Below, one piece after another: positions 45,054 through 58,886 of a stretch of 64,000 nt of DNA; position 1 is the stretch's first letter, and every line of letters starts with the position of its first letter. The translations under genes were made by a program, and so were the position numbers. Below the pieces are notes generated by a model. It saw only the letters and a program-made list of their open reading frames with translations, ran no database searches and was not told the origin of the DNA. The stretch spans positions 179,302,825 to 179,366,824 of the forward strand of contig CAXKWD010000006.1 of the NCBI GenBank assembly GCA_964059195.1. The letters run 5' to 3'. This DNA comes from Ectobius pallidus. Taxonomy: Eukaryota > Arthropoda > Insecta > Blattodea > Ectobiidae.

Positions 45054-47559
45054 ATAATAATCTTAAAAAAAAAACTTTGTGGAACTTTATACAGTGAAGC
45101 AACTATAATAAAATTAATTTATTATATGAGTTGACATAAACACACTTTTTGCTTCATTTACCATATTTTTGGTATGACGCGTTTCAAGGATCCTCCTCCC
45201 CATTTTCAAATATGACAGAGTTCTGTAATTAACAAAGTTGTTGACTATTAAACACTTTAGGCCTCACTTTTCCTTTGACAGGGTATTTGAAAATGGGGAG
45301 GAGGCTCCTTGAAACGCGTCATACCAAAAATATGGTAAGCGAAGCAAAAAGTGTGTTTATGTCAACTCATATAGTAAATTAATTTTATAATAATCTTTTG
45401 TTTGTTTTTAACAGATAATCTACTGTGTGCTGGCGATAACACATGTATAACCCTGAGGATTACATAGCATGAACTAAGAAGATAGAAGAGTAAGATCTGG
45501 CTTCTGGCTGTGATGCGGTCAACAATATTTCCACATCCTGTGTCAGTACATAGAAAAGATGAGTATTCTTCCATTTTAAGAAATTCAATTTTACAAAGTT
45601 TAGAGTTTATTAGTTTAAACTTCCAACATCTGATTAAATCCATAATTTCATAATTTTTTCTGCCTCTTCTAGTTGCTGTAATTAAAGAATAGGCAGAGTA
45701 GTTTATACTACTTCAGAGTAGTTCAGATTAACTGGCACTAACATTACTAAAGGCATTTAGATAACACAATGCTTTTCTTTATAAATTTGAAAAGTTTTAA
45801 TTCACTTTTAAAAGTTTTGTAACATTAGTATTTTTAGTGCACAAAATGCTACAGTTCAAAACAATTTTAAAAGTCCCAAGAATTTTCAGTTGTTCACTCA
45901 GACTAAACTTCCAACTACTGATTCCATCGATATTCTCATCATCTTTTCTGTTTCCAAATGAAGCATTGTTCTTTTATTGTTGCTGAAGTTAATTAGTAGT
46001 TAGAGTAGTTAAAGAGCAATTTGTTGTAGCTAGCCCTAACAATACTAAAATGGTAGTTAGATAAGACAATGCTTCCTTATGAAATTGAAAAGTTTTAATT
46101 CACTCCATAAAGTTCTGTAAGTTGAATATCATATGCACATAAAACTCTAATTTTTCAACAGTTTTAAATATCCCAAGAAATTTCAATGATTCACTCTAGT
46201 CTACCCTTGCTTATTGCTTAAAATATTAATCTTTTGTTCTTTTGTAACAGATATACTACTCTGTGCAGTACAACCCTGAGGAATACAAAGCGTGAAATAA
46301 GAAGATAAAATAGTAAGAGTGTCCTTTCTACAAATCTGCAAATGAGGGCTCCTGGCTGTCGTCTTGCTGTGGTGTGGTCAACAATAGTTCTAAATGTAAG
46401 ATAACATTCCATGTCATTACATAGAAAACATCAGTATTTTTCCATTTTAAGAAATGCTATTTTACTAAGTTTAGAGTTCATAGGTTTAAAGTTTGAACTT
46501 CTGATTCCATCCATATTGTTATTATCTTTTATACTACAAATGAAGCATTCTCCTCTTGAACTTGCTGTAGTTAAAGAGTAGTTGAAATTCACTAATAGAA
46601 GTTTTGTAACTTGAATATTTTTAATACATATAATGCTAAGAAGGGCCCAAGAAATTTGAATTATTCACACTGAGTATTTGCTTACTATTAAAAATCATAA
46701 TAATTTGTTCATTTGTTTCAGATATACTACCATGAACTTATATACAACCCTGAGGACTACAAAGCATGAACTAAAAGATAGAATAGTAAGATTGTCCTTT
46801 CTACAAGTCTACACCTCAAAGAAGAGTAAGTGTGTCCTTTCTATAAGACTGCACCTCTAAGAAGAGTAAGAGTGTCCTTTCTACAAGCCTACACCTCTAT
46901 GCACAGGTAAAATATTTTGGTGTTATTCAGTAACACCTTTTATATTTCACAACCTAGAATATATTTTATATTTCTGCTCCCACAAATTAACATTTTAGAA
47001 AAGAAATACTTTAGGTTCTGGTCACATATATTATAATGCTAATTTTGCAACAAATTTAAAGGCACCAAGAAATTTCAATGATTCACTCTAAGTATTAATG
47101 TACCCTTGCTTATTGCTTAAAATAATAATTTTTTTTTTCTTTGTAATAGATATACTACTTTGTGCTGGCGGTTACACATGTACAACCCTGAGGACTACAA
47201 ACCATGAACTAAAAGATGGAGGAGTAAGAGTGTTCTTTCTACAAGTCTGCACCTCAAAGAAGAGTAAGAGTGTCCTTTCTACAAGTCTGCACCTCTAAGA
47301 AGAGTACTAGTGTCCTTTCTACAAGCCTACACCTCTATGCACAGGTAAAATATTTTGGTGTTATTCAGTAACACCTTTTATATTTCGCAACCTAGAATAT
47401 ATTTTATATTTCTGTTACCACAAATTAACATTTTACAGAAGGAATACTTTAGGTTTTGGTCATATATAATATAATGCTAATTTTGCAAACATTTTAAAAG
47501 TCCCAAGAAATTTCAATGATACACTCTGAGTATTAATGTACCCGTGCTTGTTGTTTAAA
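45054..47559 (+). repeat. Short tandem unit U4 (2.5 kb, 4.1 kb deleted)
   Basis: Has the snapback (45065-45386), B2, B3, B4 and then B1 at 47151, but lacks B5, the Penelope pair, the ~180-bp repeats and the Tigger-like element. The join falls near 46955-46985, inside 'tagaatatattttatatttctg', which is present at both deletion ends in full units. Confidence 0.9.
45065..45386. mobile_element. Snapback element in U4
   Basis: Has CCCCATTTTC where U1-U3 have CCCAATTTTC in the left arm, making the arms pair better; shared with U6. Confidence 0.8.
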
Positions 47560-47570
47560 ATAATAATCTT

Positions 47571-47893
47571 AAAAAAAAAAACTTTGTGGAACTTTATACA
47601 GTAAAGCAACTATAATAATATTAATTTATTATATGAGTTGACATAAACACACTTTTTGCTTCATTTACCATATTTTTGGTATGACGCGTTTCAAGGATCC
47701 TCCTCCCAATTTTCAAATTTGACAGAGTTCTGTAATTAACAAAGTTGTTGAATATTAAACACTTTAAGCCTCACTTTTCCTTTGACAGGGTATTTGAAAA
47801 TGGGGAGGAGGCTCCTTGAAACGCGTTATACCAAAAATATGGTAAGCGAAGCAAAAAGTGTGTTTATGTCAACTCATATAGTAAATTAATTTT
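47571..47893. mobile_element. Snapback element in U5
   Basis: Flanked by ATAATAATCTT at 47560-47570 and 47894-47904. Confidence 0.8.
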
Positions 47894-49737
47894 ATAATAA
47901 TCTTTTGTTTGTTTTTAACAGATAATCTACTGTGTGCTGGCGATAACACATGTATAACCCTGAGGATTACATAGCATGAACTAAGAAGATAGAAGAGTAA
48001 GATCTGGCTTCTGGCTGTGATGCGGTCAACAATATTTCCACATCCTGTGTCAGTACATAGAGAAGATGAGTATTCTTCCATTTTAAGAAATTCAATTTTA
48101 CAAAGTTTAGAGTTTATTAGTTTAAACTTCCAACATCTGATTAAATCCATAATTTCATAATTTTTTCTGCCTCTTCTAGTTGCTGTAATTAAAGAATAGG
48201 CAGAGTATTTTATACTACTTCAGAGTAGTTCAGATTAACTGGCACTAACATTACTAAAGGCATTTAGATAACACAATGCTTTTCTTTATAAATTTGAAAA
48301 GTTTTAATTCACTTTTAAAAGTTTTGTAACATTAGTATTTTTAGTGCACAAAATGCTACAGTTCAAAACAATTTTAAAAGTCCCAAGAATTTTCAGTTGT
48401 TCACTCAGACTAAACTTCCAACTACTGATTCCATCGATATTCTCATCATCTTTTCTGTTTCCAAATGAAGCATTGTTCTTTTATTGTTGCTGAAGTTAAT
48501 TAGTAGTTAGAGTAGTTAAAGAGCAATTTGTTGTAGCTAGCCCTAACAATACTAAAATGGTAGTTAGATAAGACAATGCTTCCTTATGAAATTGAAAAGT
48601 TTTAATTCACTCCATAAAGTTCTGTAAGTTGAATATCATATGCACATAAAACTCTAATTTTTCAACAGTTTTAAATATCCCAAGAAATTTCAATGATTCA
48701 CTCTAGTCTACCCTTGCTTATTGCTTAAAATATTAATCTTTTGTTCTTTTGTAACAGATATACTACTCTGTGCAGTACAACCCTGAGGAATACAAAGCGT
48801 GAAATAAGAAGATAAAATAGTAAGAGTGTCCTTTCTACAAATCTGCAAATGAGGGCTCCTGGCTGTCGTCTTGCTGTGGTGTGGTCAACAATAGTTCTAA
48901 ATGTAAGATAACATTCCATGTCATTACATAGAAAACATCAGTATTTTTCCATTTTAAGAAATGCTATTTTACTAAGTTTAGAGTTCATAAGTTTAAAGTT
49001 TGAACTTCTGATTCCATCCATATTTTTATCATCTTTTATACTACAAATGAAGCATTGTCCTCTTGAACTTGCTGTAGTTAAAGAGTAGTTGAAATTCACT
49101 AATAGAAGTTTTGTAACTTGAATATTTTTAATACATATAATGCTAAGAAGGGCCCAAGAAGTTTGAATTATTCACACTGAGTATTACTCTTGCTTACTAT
49201 TAAAAATCATAATAATTTGTTCATTTGTTTCAGATATACTACCATGAACTTATATACAACCCTGAGGACTACAAAGCATGAACTAAAAGATAGAATAGTA
49301 AGATTGTCCTTTCTACAAGTCTACACCTCAAAGAAGAGTAAGTGTGTCCTTTCTACAAGACTGCACCTCTAAGAAGAGTAAGAGTGTCCTTTCTACAAGC
49401 CTACACCTCTATGCACAGGTAAAATATTTTGGTGTTTTTCAGTAACACCTTTTATATTTCACAACCTAGAATATATTTTATATTTCTGCTACCACAAATT
49501 AACATTTTACAGAAAGAATACTTTAGGTTCTGGTCATATATAATGTAATGCTAATTTTGCAAAAATTTTTAATTTCCCAAGAAATTTCAATGATACACTC
49601 TGAGTATTAATGTACCCTTGCTTATTGTTTAAAATAATAATCTTTTGTTTGTTTTTAACAGACATACTACTGTGTGCTGGTGGTTACACTTGTACAATCC
49701 TGAGGAATACAAAGCGCAAAATAAGAAGATAAAAGAG

Positions 49738-51241
49738 AAAGTATAAATTGATTGAAACTGTTATTAAAACTTTAGTACAGTGGATAAAATTCTACCCTCG
49801 AACAGTCACTACGTTTCAGCCTGACCTCCAGGCCTTCCTCAGGTGAACTAGAAACTACTCGCATGTTGGTACGTTGTCCATGCTGGAAGGGGTCTCTGCC
49901 GTGGTCCCGTGCCAGTTCGGAAAACCACCCTGCTCACAGTCATCCTCCATACCATCGTTGTGTAACATAAAGGTGGTATCCCTGTGGTGTACTTCCATCC
50001 ATTCTCTCAGGATTTTGTATTCTGCAGGCATCGCTACATGAATGGGGGGGAAATTTTGGTGTTGTAGTTCCCTTTGCGAATCTCCTGACGATGTCCAACC
50101 CATCATCGCCTAGGTCTCCTTCATAGTTGTTGAGGAGTTTCCTCGTTCTCCTGATAATATGAAAGGCTTCGCATATCTTCCTCCGAGTAACGTCTTTTTC
50201 TACCTCTAAAATTTCAAAACCGCCGAATTGATTTTTTCAACCATATGCTGACTTAGGCCGGTATTGGTATTTTTGTTCCTTACATCGCGCTCATGTTCTC
50301 GGAGCCTTGCGGTAAACGACCTCCTGGTCTCCCCAATGTAAACACCATCACAATCTTTACAGTTTATTGCATATACATCTGGTTTTTAATTTTTCCCGGT
50401 TTCAATCCCAAACCTTTTATATTGCGAAAACATGTTCTCTATGGTCTTTCCTGACTTGTAGGCCGGCATTCAAGTCAGGAAGGACTATGGAGAACATGTT
50501 TTCGCGATATAAAATGTTTGGGATTGAAACCGGGAAAAATGAATAACCAGGTGTGTATGCAATAACCTGTAAAGATTGTGATGGTGTTTACATTGGGGAG
50601 ATCGGTAGGTCATTTACCGTAAGGCTCCGAGAACATGAGCGCGATGTAAGGAACAAAAATACCAATACCGGCCTAAGTCAGCATATGGTTGAAAACAATC
50701 ATCAAATCGGCGGTTTTGAAATTTTAGAAGTAGAAAACGATGTTATTTGGAGGTAGATATGCGAGGCCTTTCATATTATCAGGAGAACGGAGAAACTCTC
50801 AACAACTATGAAGGAGACCTAGGCGATGATTGGTTGGACATCGTCAGGAGATTCACAAAGGGAACAACAACACCAAAATTTCCCCCGTTTACGTAGCGAC
50901 TCCCGCAGAATACGAAATCCCGAGAGAATGGATCAAAGTAACCCACAGTGATACCACATTTATGTTACGCGCCGAGGATACGGAGGATGACTGTGCACAG
51001 GGTGGTTTTCCAAACTGGCACGGGTGCACGGCAGAGACCCTTTCCAGCATGGACAACGTACCAACATGCGAGTAGATTTTAGTTCACCTGGTTAAGGCCT
51101 GGAGGTCATGCTGAAACGTAGTGACTGTTCAAAGGTAGAATTTTATCCACTGTACTAAAGTTTTAATAACAGTTTTAATCAATTCATATTTATAACCAGT
51201 GGGAAGAGTTGGACCTGGGTTGTGAATTACCTGGTATGTTG
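49738..51241. mobile_element. Penelope-like inverted pair (U5)
   Basis: Endonuclease pieces at 50553-50756 and 50830-51075 (+) and 49855-50106 (-). Three bases shorter than U3 in the left arm near 50230. Confidence 0.8.
49804..49848 (-). ncRNA. Hammerhead-like motif (U5)
   Basis: Same core as in U1, unchanged. Confidence 0.5.
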
Positions 51242-52389
51242 AAAAGAGTAAGAGTGTCCTTCCTACAAATCTGCAATTGAGGGCTCCTGGTTGCCGTCTG
51301 GCTGTGGTGTGGTCAACAATAGTTCTAAGTGTAAGTCACATTCCATGTCATTACATAGAAAAGATCTGTATTCTTCCATTTTAAGAAATGCTATTTTACA
51401 AAGTATAGAGTTCATAAGTTTAACGTTCGAACTTATGATTAGATCCATATTTTCATCATCTTTTCTACTACAAATGAAGCATTGTCCTCTTAGTTGGGTA
51501 CCTTATGTCATCCCGTGGGCTCCTGCGTGAAGAATGCAACACACCTATATTTTGAGTTTCTATGAAGTCTAAGGATACCCGAACCACTTGATGCTACTCT
51601 GGGGGTCGCGTCTGAGTTTCGTGATGACTTCATCAAAATAGCGGACATCAATGACATGTCGCATGTCACAGAAATGGCCATAAAGTATAAACTATTTGTG
51701 ATAGAGACTTGGAAAAAACGGTTTTGAAATCACAATGAAATGCTCTACGATATTGTTTCTTACACATATGGAACTAAGATGGCATTCTACCAAAATATCA
51801 CACTTTTTGTTGGAAAAATGAAAAAAAATGGTCCTGTAGAATGTGTTCTCTTGAAATTTCGATAGAAGATGATACCATGCCATAAGCTACATGTAATCAA
51901 AATTTTTGAGGAGTTTAATAATGATTCTATTCCCGTTTACCAGAAGTTTCCAACGTCAATAGTTTTAATTCTGTTGTAGTTTTTGTAAAACAAACAGCAA
52001 TCTCCAAATTTCAATATGCTTTCTCCTGAAGATTTTAAGCTTTATTATGTCTAAGGATACCCGAATCACTTGATGCTGCTCTAGCGGTCGTGTCCGAGTC
52101 ACGTGATGACTTCATCAAAATTTCGGTCTTCAATAACGTGTTGTGTTTCACAGAAATGAATATAAACTGAAAACTATTTGTAAAGGAGACTTGCAGAAAA
52201 ATGTTATTTTGAAATGGGAATAAACTGGTAATGTAATCATAACTGAATAAATTTTGCTGTTGTGTTTCTGCATGCTGCACATTAAAATCTTGAATTATGA
52301 TTGCACACATGAAACGGATAGAATACAATTAAACTGGTAACACTTAGCCTATCCCTAGACTGCTCGGAGTGTATTTCTGTTTTCTGTTA

Positions 52390-53429
52390 AAGTAAAACTT
52401 GTTCAAAGCGGAATCGTATGGGACCAAAAGAATTTTCCAAATTGGGCAAGTTTCCGGATTACACAAATTACACTAGGCTACATAAATGTTATCAATTACT
52501 GAACCATGCACCACAAATGTGAATTTGTAATATGGAAATACTGTAATTAATTATGAACCTTAATTTCTGTACAGCATCACTTTATTTAAATACAGTAAAA
52601 TACTACACTATTATTAATGGTTAATAACACTAACACAATATAATTATGCAATTACTGTAGGCTAAATGTTTTCTTGCCTCATTATCCCAAGGTTTATTTC
52701 ACTTTTGTTGCCACATATCAGGACATGGGTCCGGACAAAGGCAAGTTTTTAGCCCGTGCATTTACAAACCATTCCCACACTATTTCATTAATTTCTTCAT
52801 TTCCCGTCTTCTTTTCTTTTCTCTTCATTTGTCCGTTCCCCTTCATCCACTCCTCCCTTATCTTATCTTTGTTCTTTAAAGTTTCGTAAATTTGCGTTTT
52901 ACTACATTTGAAACGCAAAATTATTTCGTGCACAGAAAGTTTGTGTCTCTCACCTTCATTTTTTCATTGAGCGTGAGCGATACGTACTTTTTGTTCGACA
53001 TGATGCTACAAGCAGTACAAGCCAACTGAAACTGAAGCCTGGCGGAAAATATAAAACAAAGCAGGTAGCAAATTTCTTGACTACCGGGTAAATTCCATTG
53101 TTGGGCGAAACATAAGCCACCGCCGTGTATACTCTAACCGAACTCTCAGGGCTGTACAATATCCGTACTAAGAAGTAACGTGTTCACACAGACATATTAT
53201 CAAAATATATATTGTAATGCAGTAGAACATACAATGCTGCTTTTCCGCATTATAGAATAAATTGCTACTAAAATCTTAATTTTTGCATTCCGTTTCCGCG
53301 TTAAGCACTTTCCTTTTTATACAAAATATTGACATTTAAAAATGTATTGCATGAGTTGGGACTGAAATATTTGTACGCTTTGGACAGATTTCCGGATTAT
53401 ACACATGCCGCTTTGAACAAGTTTCACTG
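52390..53429 (-). mobile_element. Tigger/pogo-like element (U5)
   Basis: As U3, including the mutated right flank. Confidence 0.7.
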
Positions 53430-54160
53430 TCCTTAATTAATAAGGTTAAATTTCCACAAACGTGTAAGAAATCAAATAGGCGAGTGCATTGCAGTATTCA
53501 AATATTTCGGTGTTATTCATTAACACATTTTGTATTTCACAACTTAGAATATATTTTATATTTCTGCTCCCACTAATTAACATTTTAGAAAAGAAATACT
53601 TTAGGTTCTGGTCACATATATTATAATGCTAATTTTGCAACAAATTTAAAGGCACCAAGAAATTTCAATGATTCACTCTAAGTATTAATGTACCCTTGCT
53701 TATTGCTTAAAATAATAATTTTGTTTTTCTTTGTAATAGATATACTACTTTGTGCTGGCGGTTACACATGTACAACCCTGAGGACTACAAACCATGAACT
53801 AAAAGATGGAGGAGTAAGAGTGTTCTTTCTACAAGTCTGCACCTCAAAGAAGAGTAAGAGTGTCCTTTCTACAAGTCTGCACCTCTAAGAAGAGTACTAG
53901 TGTCCTTTCTACAAGCCTACACCTCTATGCACAGGTAAAATATATTGGTGTTATTCAGTAACACCTTTTATATTTCGCAACCTAGAATATATTTTATATT
54001 TCTGTTATCACAAATTAACATTTTACAGAAGGAATACTTTAGGTTCTGGTCATATATACTATAATGCTAATTTTGCAAACATTTTAAAAGTCCCAAGAAA
54101 TTTCAAAGATACACTCTGAGTATTAATGTACCCTTGCTTATTGTTTAAAATAATAATCTT

Positions 54161-54482
54161 AAAAAAAAAACTTTGTGGAACTTTATACAGTGAAGCAACT
54201 ATAATAAAATTAATTTATTATATGAGTTGACATAAACACACTTTTTGCTTCATTTACCATATTTTTGGTATGACGCGTTTCAAGGATCCTCCTCCCCATT
54301 TTCAAATATGACAGAGTTCTGTAATTAACAAAGTTGTTGACTATTAAACACTTTAGGCCTCACTTTTCCTTTGACAGGGTATTTGAAAATGGGGAGGAGG
54401 CTCCTTGAAACGCGTCATACCAAAAATATGGTAAGCGAAGCAAAAAGTGTGTTTATGTCAACTCATATAGTAAATTAATTTT
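54161..54482. mobile_element. Snapback element in U6
   Basis: Flanked by ATAATAATCTT at 54150-54160 and 54483-54493. Confidence 0.8.
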
Positions 54483-56326
54483 ATAATAATCTTTTGTTTG
54501 TTTTTAACAGATAATCTACTGTGTGCTGGCGATAACACATGTATAACCCTGAGGATTACATAGCATGAACTAAGAAGATAGAAGAGTAAGATCTGGCTTC
54601 TGGCTGTGATGCGGTCAACAATATTTCCACATCCTGTGTCAGTACATAGAAAAGATGAGTATTCTTCCATTTTAAGAAATTCAATTTTACAAAGTTTAGA
54701 GTTTATTAGTTTAAACTTCCAACATCTGATTAAATCCATAATTTCATAATTTTTTCTGCCTCTTCTAGTTGCTGTAATTAAAGAATAGGCAGAGTAGTTT
54801 ATACTACTTCAGAGTAGTTCAGATTAACTGGCACTAACATTACTAAAGGCATTTAGATAACACAATGCTTTTCTTTATAAATTTGAAAAGTTTTAATTCA
54901 CTTTTAAAAGTTTTGTAACATTAGTATTTTTAGTGCACAAAATGCTACAGTTCAAAACAATTTTAAAAGTCCCAAGAATTTTCAGTTGTTCACTCAGACT
55001 AAACTTCCAACTACTGATTCCATCGATATTCTCATCATCTTTTCTGTTTCCAAATGAAGCATTGTTCTTTTATTGTTGCTGAAGTTAATTAGTAGTTAGA
55101 GTAGTTAAAGAGCAATTTGTTGTAGCTAGCCCTAACAATACTAAAATGGTAGTTAGATAAGACAATGCTTCCTTATGAAATTGAAAAGTTTTAATTCACT
55201 CCATAAAGTTCTGTAAGTTGAATATCATATGCACATAAAACTCTAATTTTTCAACAGTTTTAAATATCCCAAGAAATTTCAATGATTCACTCTAGTCTAC
55301 CCTTGCTTATTGCTTAAAATATTAATCTTTTGTTCTTTTGTAACAGATATACTACTCTGTGCAGTACAACCCTGAGGAATACAAAGCGTGAAATAAGAAG
55401 ATAAAATAGTAAGAGTGTCCTTTCTACAAATCTGCAAATGAGGGCTCCTGGCTGTCGTCTTGCTGTGGTGTGGTCAACAATAGTTCTAAATGTAAGATAA
55501 CATTCCATGTCATTACATAGAAAACATCAGTATTTTTCCATTTTAAGAAATGCTATTTTACTAAGTTTAGAGTTCATAAGTTTAAAGTTTGAACTTCTGA
55601 TTCCATCCATATTTTTATCATCTTTTATACTACAAATGAAGCATTGTCCTCTTGAACTTGCTGTAGTTAAAGAGTAGTTGAAATTCACTAATAGAAGTTT
55701 TGTAACTTGAATATTTTTAATACATATAATGCTAAGAAGGGCCCAAGAAGTTTGAATTATTCACACTGAGTATTACTCTTGCTTACTATTAAAAATCATA
55801 ATAATTTGTTCATTTGTTTCAGATATACTACCATGAACTTATATACAACCCTGAGGACTACAAAGCATGAACTAAAAGATAGAATAGTAAGATTGTCCTT
55901 TCTACAAGTCTACACCTCAAAGAAGAGTAAGTGTGTCCTTTCTACAAGACTGCACCTCTAAGAAGAGTAAGAGTGTCCTTTCTACAAGCCTACACCTCTA
56001 TGCACAGGTAAAATATTTTGGTGTTTTTCAGTAACACCTTTTATATTTCACAACCTAGAATATATTTTATATTTCTGCTACCACAAATTAACATTTTACA
56101 GAAAGAATACTTTAGGTTCTGGTCATATATAATGTAATGCTAATTTTGCAAAAATTTTTAATTTCCCAAGAAATTTCAATGATACACTCTGAGTATTAAT
56201 GTACCCTTGCTTATTGTTTAAAATAATAATCTTTTGTTTGTTTTTAACAGACATACTACTGTGTGCTGGTGGTTACACTTGTACAATCCTGAGGAATACA
56301 AAGCGCAAAATAAGAAGATAAAAGAG

Positions 56327-57832
56327 AAAGTATAAATTGATTGAAACTGTTATTAAAACTTTAGTACAGTGGATAAAATTCTACCCTCGAACAGTCACTA
56401 CGTTTCAGCCTGACCTCCAGGCCTTCCTCAGGTGAACTAGAAACTACTCGCATGTTGGTACGTTGTCCATGCTGGAAGGGGTCTCTGCCGTGGTCCCGTG
56501 CCAGTTCGGAAAACCACCCTGCTCACAGTCATCCTCCATACCATCGTTGTGTAACATAAAGGTGGTATCCCTGTGGTGTACTTCCATCCATTCTCTCAGG
56601 ATTTTGTATTCTGCAGGCATCGCTACATGAATGGGGGGGAAATTTTGGTGTTGTAGTTCCCTTTGCGAATCTCCTGACGATGTCCAACCCATCATCGCCT
56701 AGGTCTCCTTCATAGTTGTTGAGGAGTTTCCTCGTTCTCCTGATAATATGAAAGGCTTCGCATATCTTCCTCCGAGTAACGTCTTTTTCTACCTCTAAAA
56801 TTTCAAAACCGCCGAATTGATGATTTTTTCAACCATATGCTGACTTAGGCCGGTATTGGTATTTTTGTTCCTTACATCGCGCTCATGTTCTCGGAGCCTT
56901 GCGGTAAACGACCTCCTGGTCTCCCCAATGTAAACAACATCACAATCTTTACAGTTTATTGCATATACATCTGGTTTTTAATTTTTCCCGGTTTCAATCC
57001 CAAACCTTTTATATTGCGAAAACATGTTCTCTATGGTCTTTCCTGACTTGTAGGCCGGCATTCAAGTCAGGAAGGACTATGGAGAACATGTTTTCGCGAT
57101 ATAAAATGTTTGGGATTGAAACCGGGAAAAATGAATAACCAGGTGTGCATGCAATAACCTGTAAATATTGTGATGGTGTTTACATTGGGGAGATCGGTAG
57201 GTCATTTACCGTAAGGCTCCGAGAACATGAGCGCGATGTAAGGAACAAAAATACCAATACCGGCCTAAGTCAGCATATGGTAGAAAACAATCATCAAATC
57301 GGCGGTATGAAATTTTAGAAGTAGAAAACGATGTTATTTGGAGGTAGATATGCGAGGCCTTTCATATTATCAGGAGAACGGAGAAACTCTCAACAACTGT
57401 GAAGGAGACCTAGGCGATGATTGGTTGGACATCGTCAGGAGATTCACAAAGGGAACAACAACACAAAAATTTCCCCCATTTACGTAGCGACTCCCGCAGA
57501 ATACGAAATCCAGAGAGAATGGATCAAAGTAACCCACAGTGATACCACATTTATGTTACGTGCCGAGGGTATGGAGGATGACTGTGCACAGGGTGGTTTT
57601 CCGAACAGGCACGGGTGCACGGCATAGACCCCTTCCAGCATGGACAACGTACCAACATGCGAGTAGATTTTAGTTCACCTGGTTAAGGCCTGGAGGTCAT
57701 GCTGAAACGTAGTGACTGTTCAAAGGTAGAATTTTATCCACTGTACTAAAGTTTTAATAACAGTTTTAATCAATTCATATTTATAACCAGTGGAAAGAGT
57801 TGGACCTGGGTTGTGAATTACCTGGTATGTTG
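56327..57832. mobile_element. Penelope-like inverted pair (U6), diverged right arm
   Basis: Left arm near-identical to other units, with its endonuclease piece at 56444-56695 (-). In the right arm the endonuclease is further broken: a base change in the linker and loss of a base near 57307. The C-terminal piece 57421-57627 stops early. Confidence 0.8.
56393..56437 (-). ncRNA. Hammerhead-like motif (U6)
   Basis: Same core as in U1, unchanged. Confidence 0.5.
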
Positions 57833-58081
57833 AAAAGAGTAAGACTGTCCTTTCTACAAATCTGCAATTGAGGGCTCCTGGCTGTTGTCTGGCTGTGGTG
57901 TGGTCATCAATAGTTCTATGTGTAAGTCACATTCCATGTCATTACATAGAAAGGTCTGTATTCTTCTATTTTAAGAAATGCTATTTTACAAAGTATAGAG
58001 TTCATAAGTTTTAAGTTCGAACTTATGATTCCATCCATATTTTCATCATCTTTTCTTAAATATCTTTAGCACACATAATGA

Positions 58082-58746
58082 TACCATATATACCCGAATA
58101 CTACCCGCCTCCAAATAATGCCTGCACCCAAATTTTTCGAAAGGAAGTTTGAAAAAAAATATATAGGCCTCTATATACAATTATTTTGCCAGGTTTATTC
58201 TTGATTAAACAGTTATAATTAACATTACATATCATAAAAAATTAATTATGGTAGGCTAAAATGTAGTTTTAAAAATAACGTGGTAACAGATAGCTGGAAA
58301 TCTCTCCTTCTTATAAGCGCTGCGTCTCTTTCAACAACAATAACACTCTCCAGCTGATAGGTGGGAATCACACGTGAAGACGTGCGTTCGACTGGTCCGA
58401 ATCAAGGTAAAATTCACCGAACTTTCCCGAATTAGTGCTTCTGCTTGTACTGTAATATTACTTCCTTGGCGTCTCTATACGTAAAGCTTTGTTTCACGGC
58501 CAGTCATGGCGGACCATGTGCATTAGAAAGCACTTTCTTTGTCTCATTTTCCTTTAATTACAGCTTCGCTACTGTTATACTATACTGTGATACTACTACA
58601 AAGCATCGTGCTATATTGAGTCGATATGGTAGAAACTGTAGAAATTCAGATGAGAGGAGACCAGTATTCAAATAATACCTGCACCCCAGTTTTTCACTCG
58701 CGATTTTTGGAAAAAATGTGCGGGTAGTATTAGAGTATATACGGTA
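58082..58746. mobile_element. Non-autonomous TA-flanked TIR element (pogo/Tigger-type ends)
   Basis: Left end ACCATATATACCCGAATAC and the complement of the right end ACCGTATATACTCTAATAC match, both running into TACCCGC. TA duplications flank it. A second motif, AAATAAT-x-CCTGCACCC, occurs directly repeated near each end (58117 and 58670). These ends resemble pogo/Tigger-class elements. About 665 bp with no transposase. Its insertion site matches the leader of a B block. Confidence 0.7.
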
Positions 58747-58886
58747 ATTTTGCAACAATTTTAAAGGCCCCAAGAAATTTGAATGATTCACACTTTGTAT
58801 TAATGTATCCTTTTTGTTCTTTAAAATCCTAATCTTTTGTTCGTGTATTACAGATATACTACAGTATGCTGGCGTTGACACAATTG
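58747..58886 (+). pseudogene. Decayed B block interrupted by the next element
   Basis: Leader, acceptor 'gtgtattacag' and ATATACTACAGTATGCTGGC, then broken at about 58886. Its other half (…TATAACCGTGAGGATTAC) resumes at about 60515. Confidence 0.45.

Larger units (their letters stand above)
47560..54149 (+). repeat. 6.59-kb tandem unit U5
   Basis: Snapback 47571-47893, Penelope pair 49738-51241, Tigger-like element 52390-53429. Same order as U1. Confidence 0.9.
54150..58081 (+). repeat. Partial tandem unit U6 (right edge of the array)
   Basis: Snapback 54161-54482, B2-B5, Penelope pair, then a diverged B-type tail to about 58045. Up to about 57100 it matches U5 closely. After that the right Penelope arm and tail carry many more differences, marking the edge of homogenisation. 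Confidence 0.85.

Noticed and set aside
19560..58081. A CRISPR-like array, because of the regular spacing
   Set aside because: Units are 6.6 kb with nested eukaryotic elements. There are no short repeats with unique spacers, and the DNA is eukaryotic.
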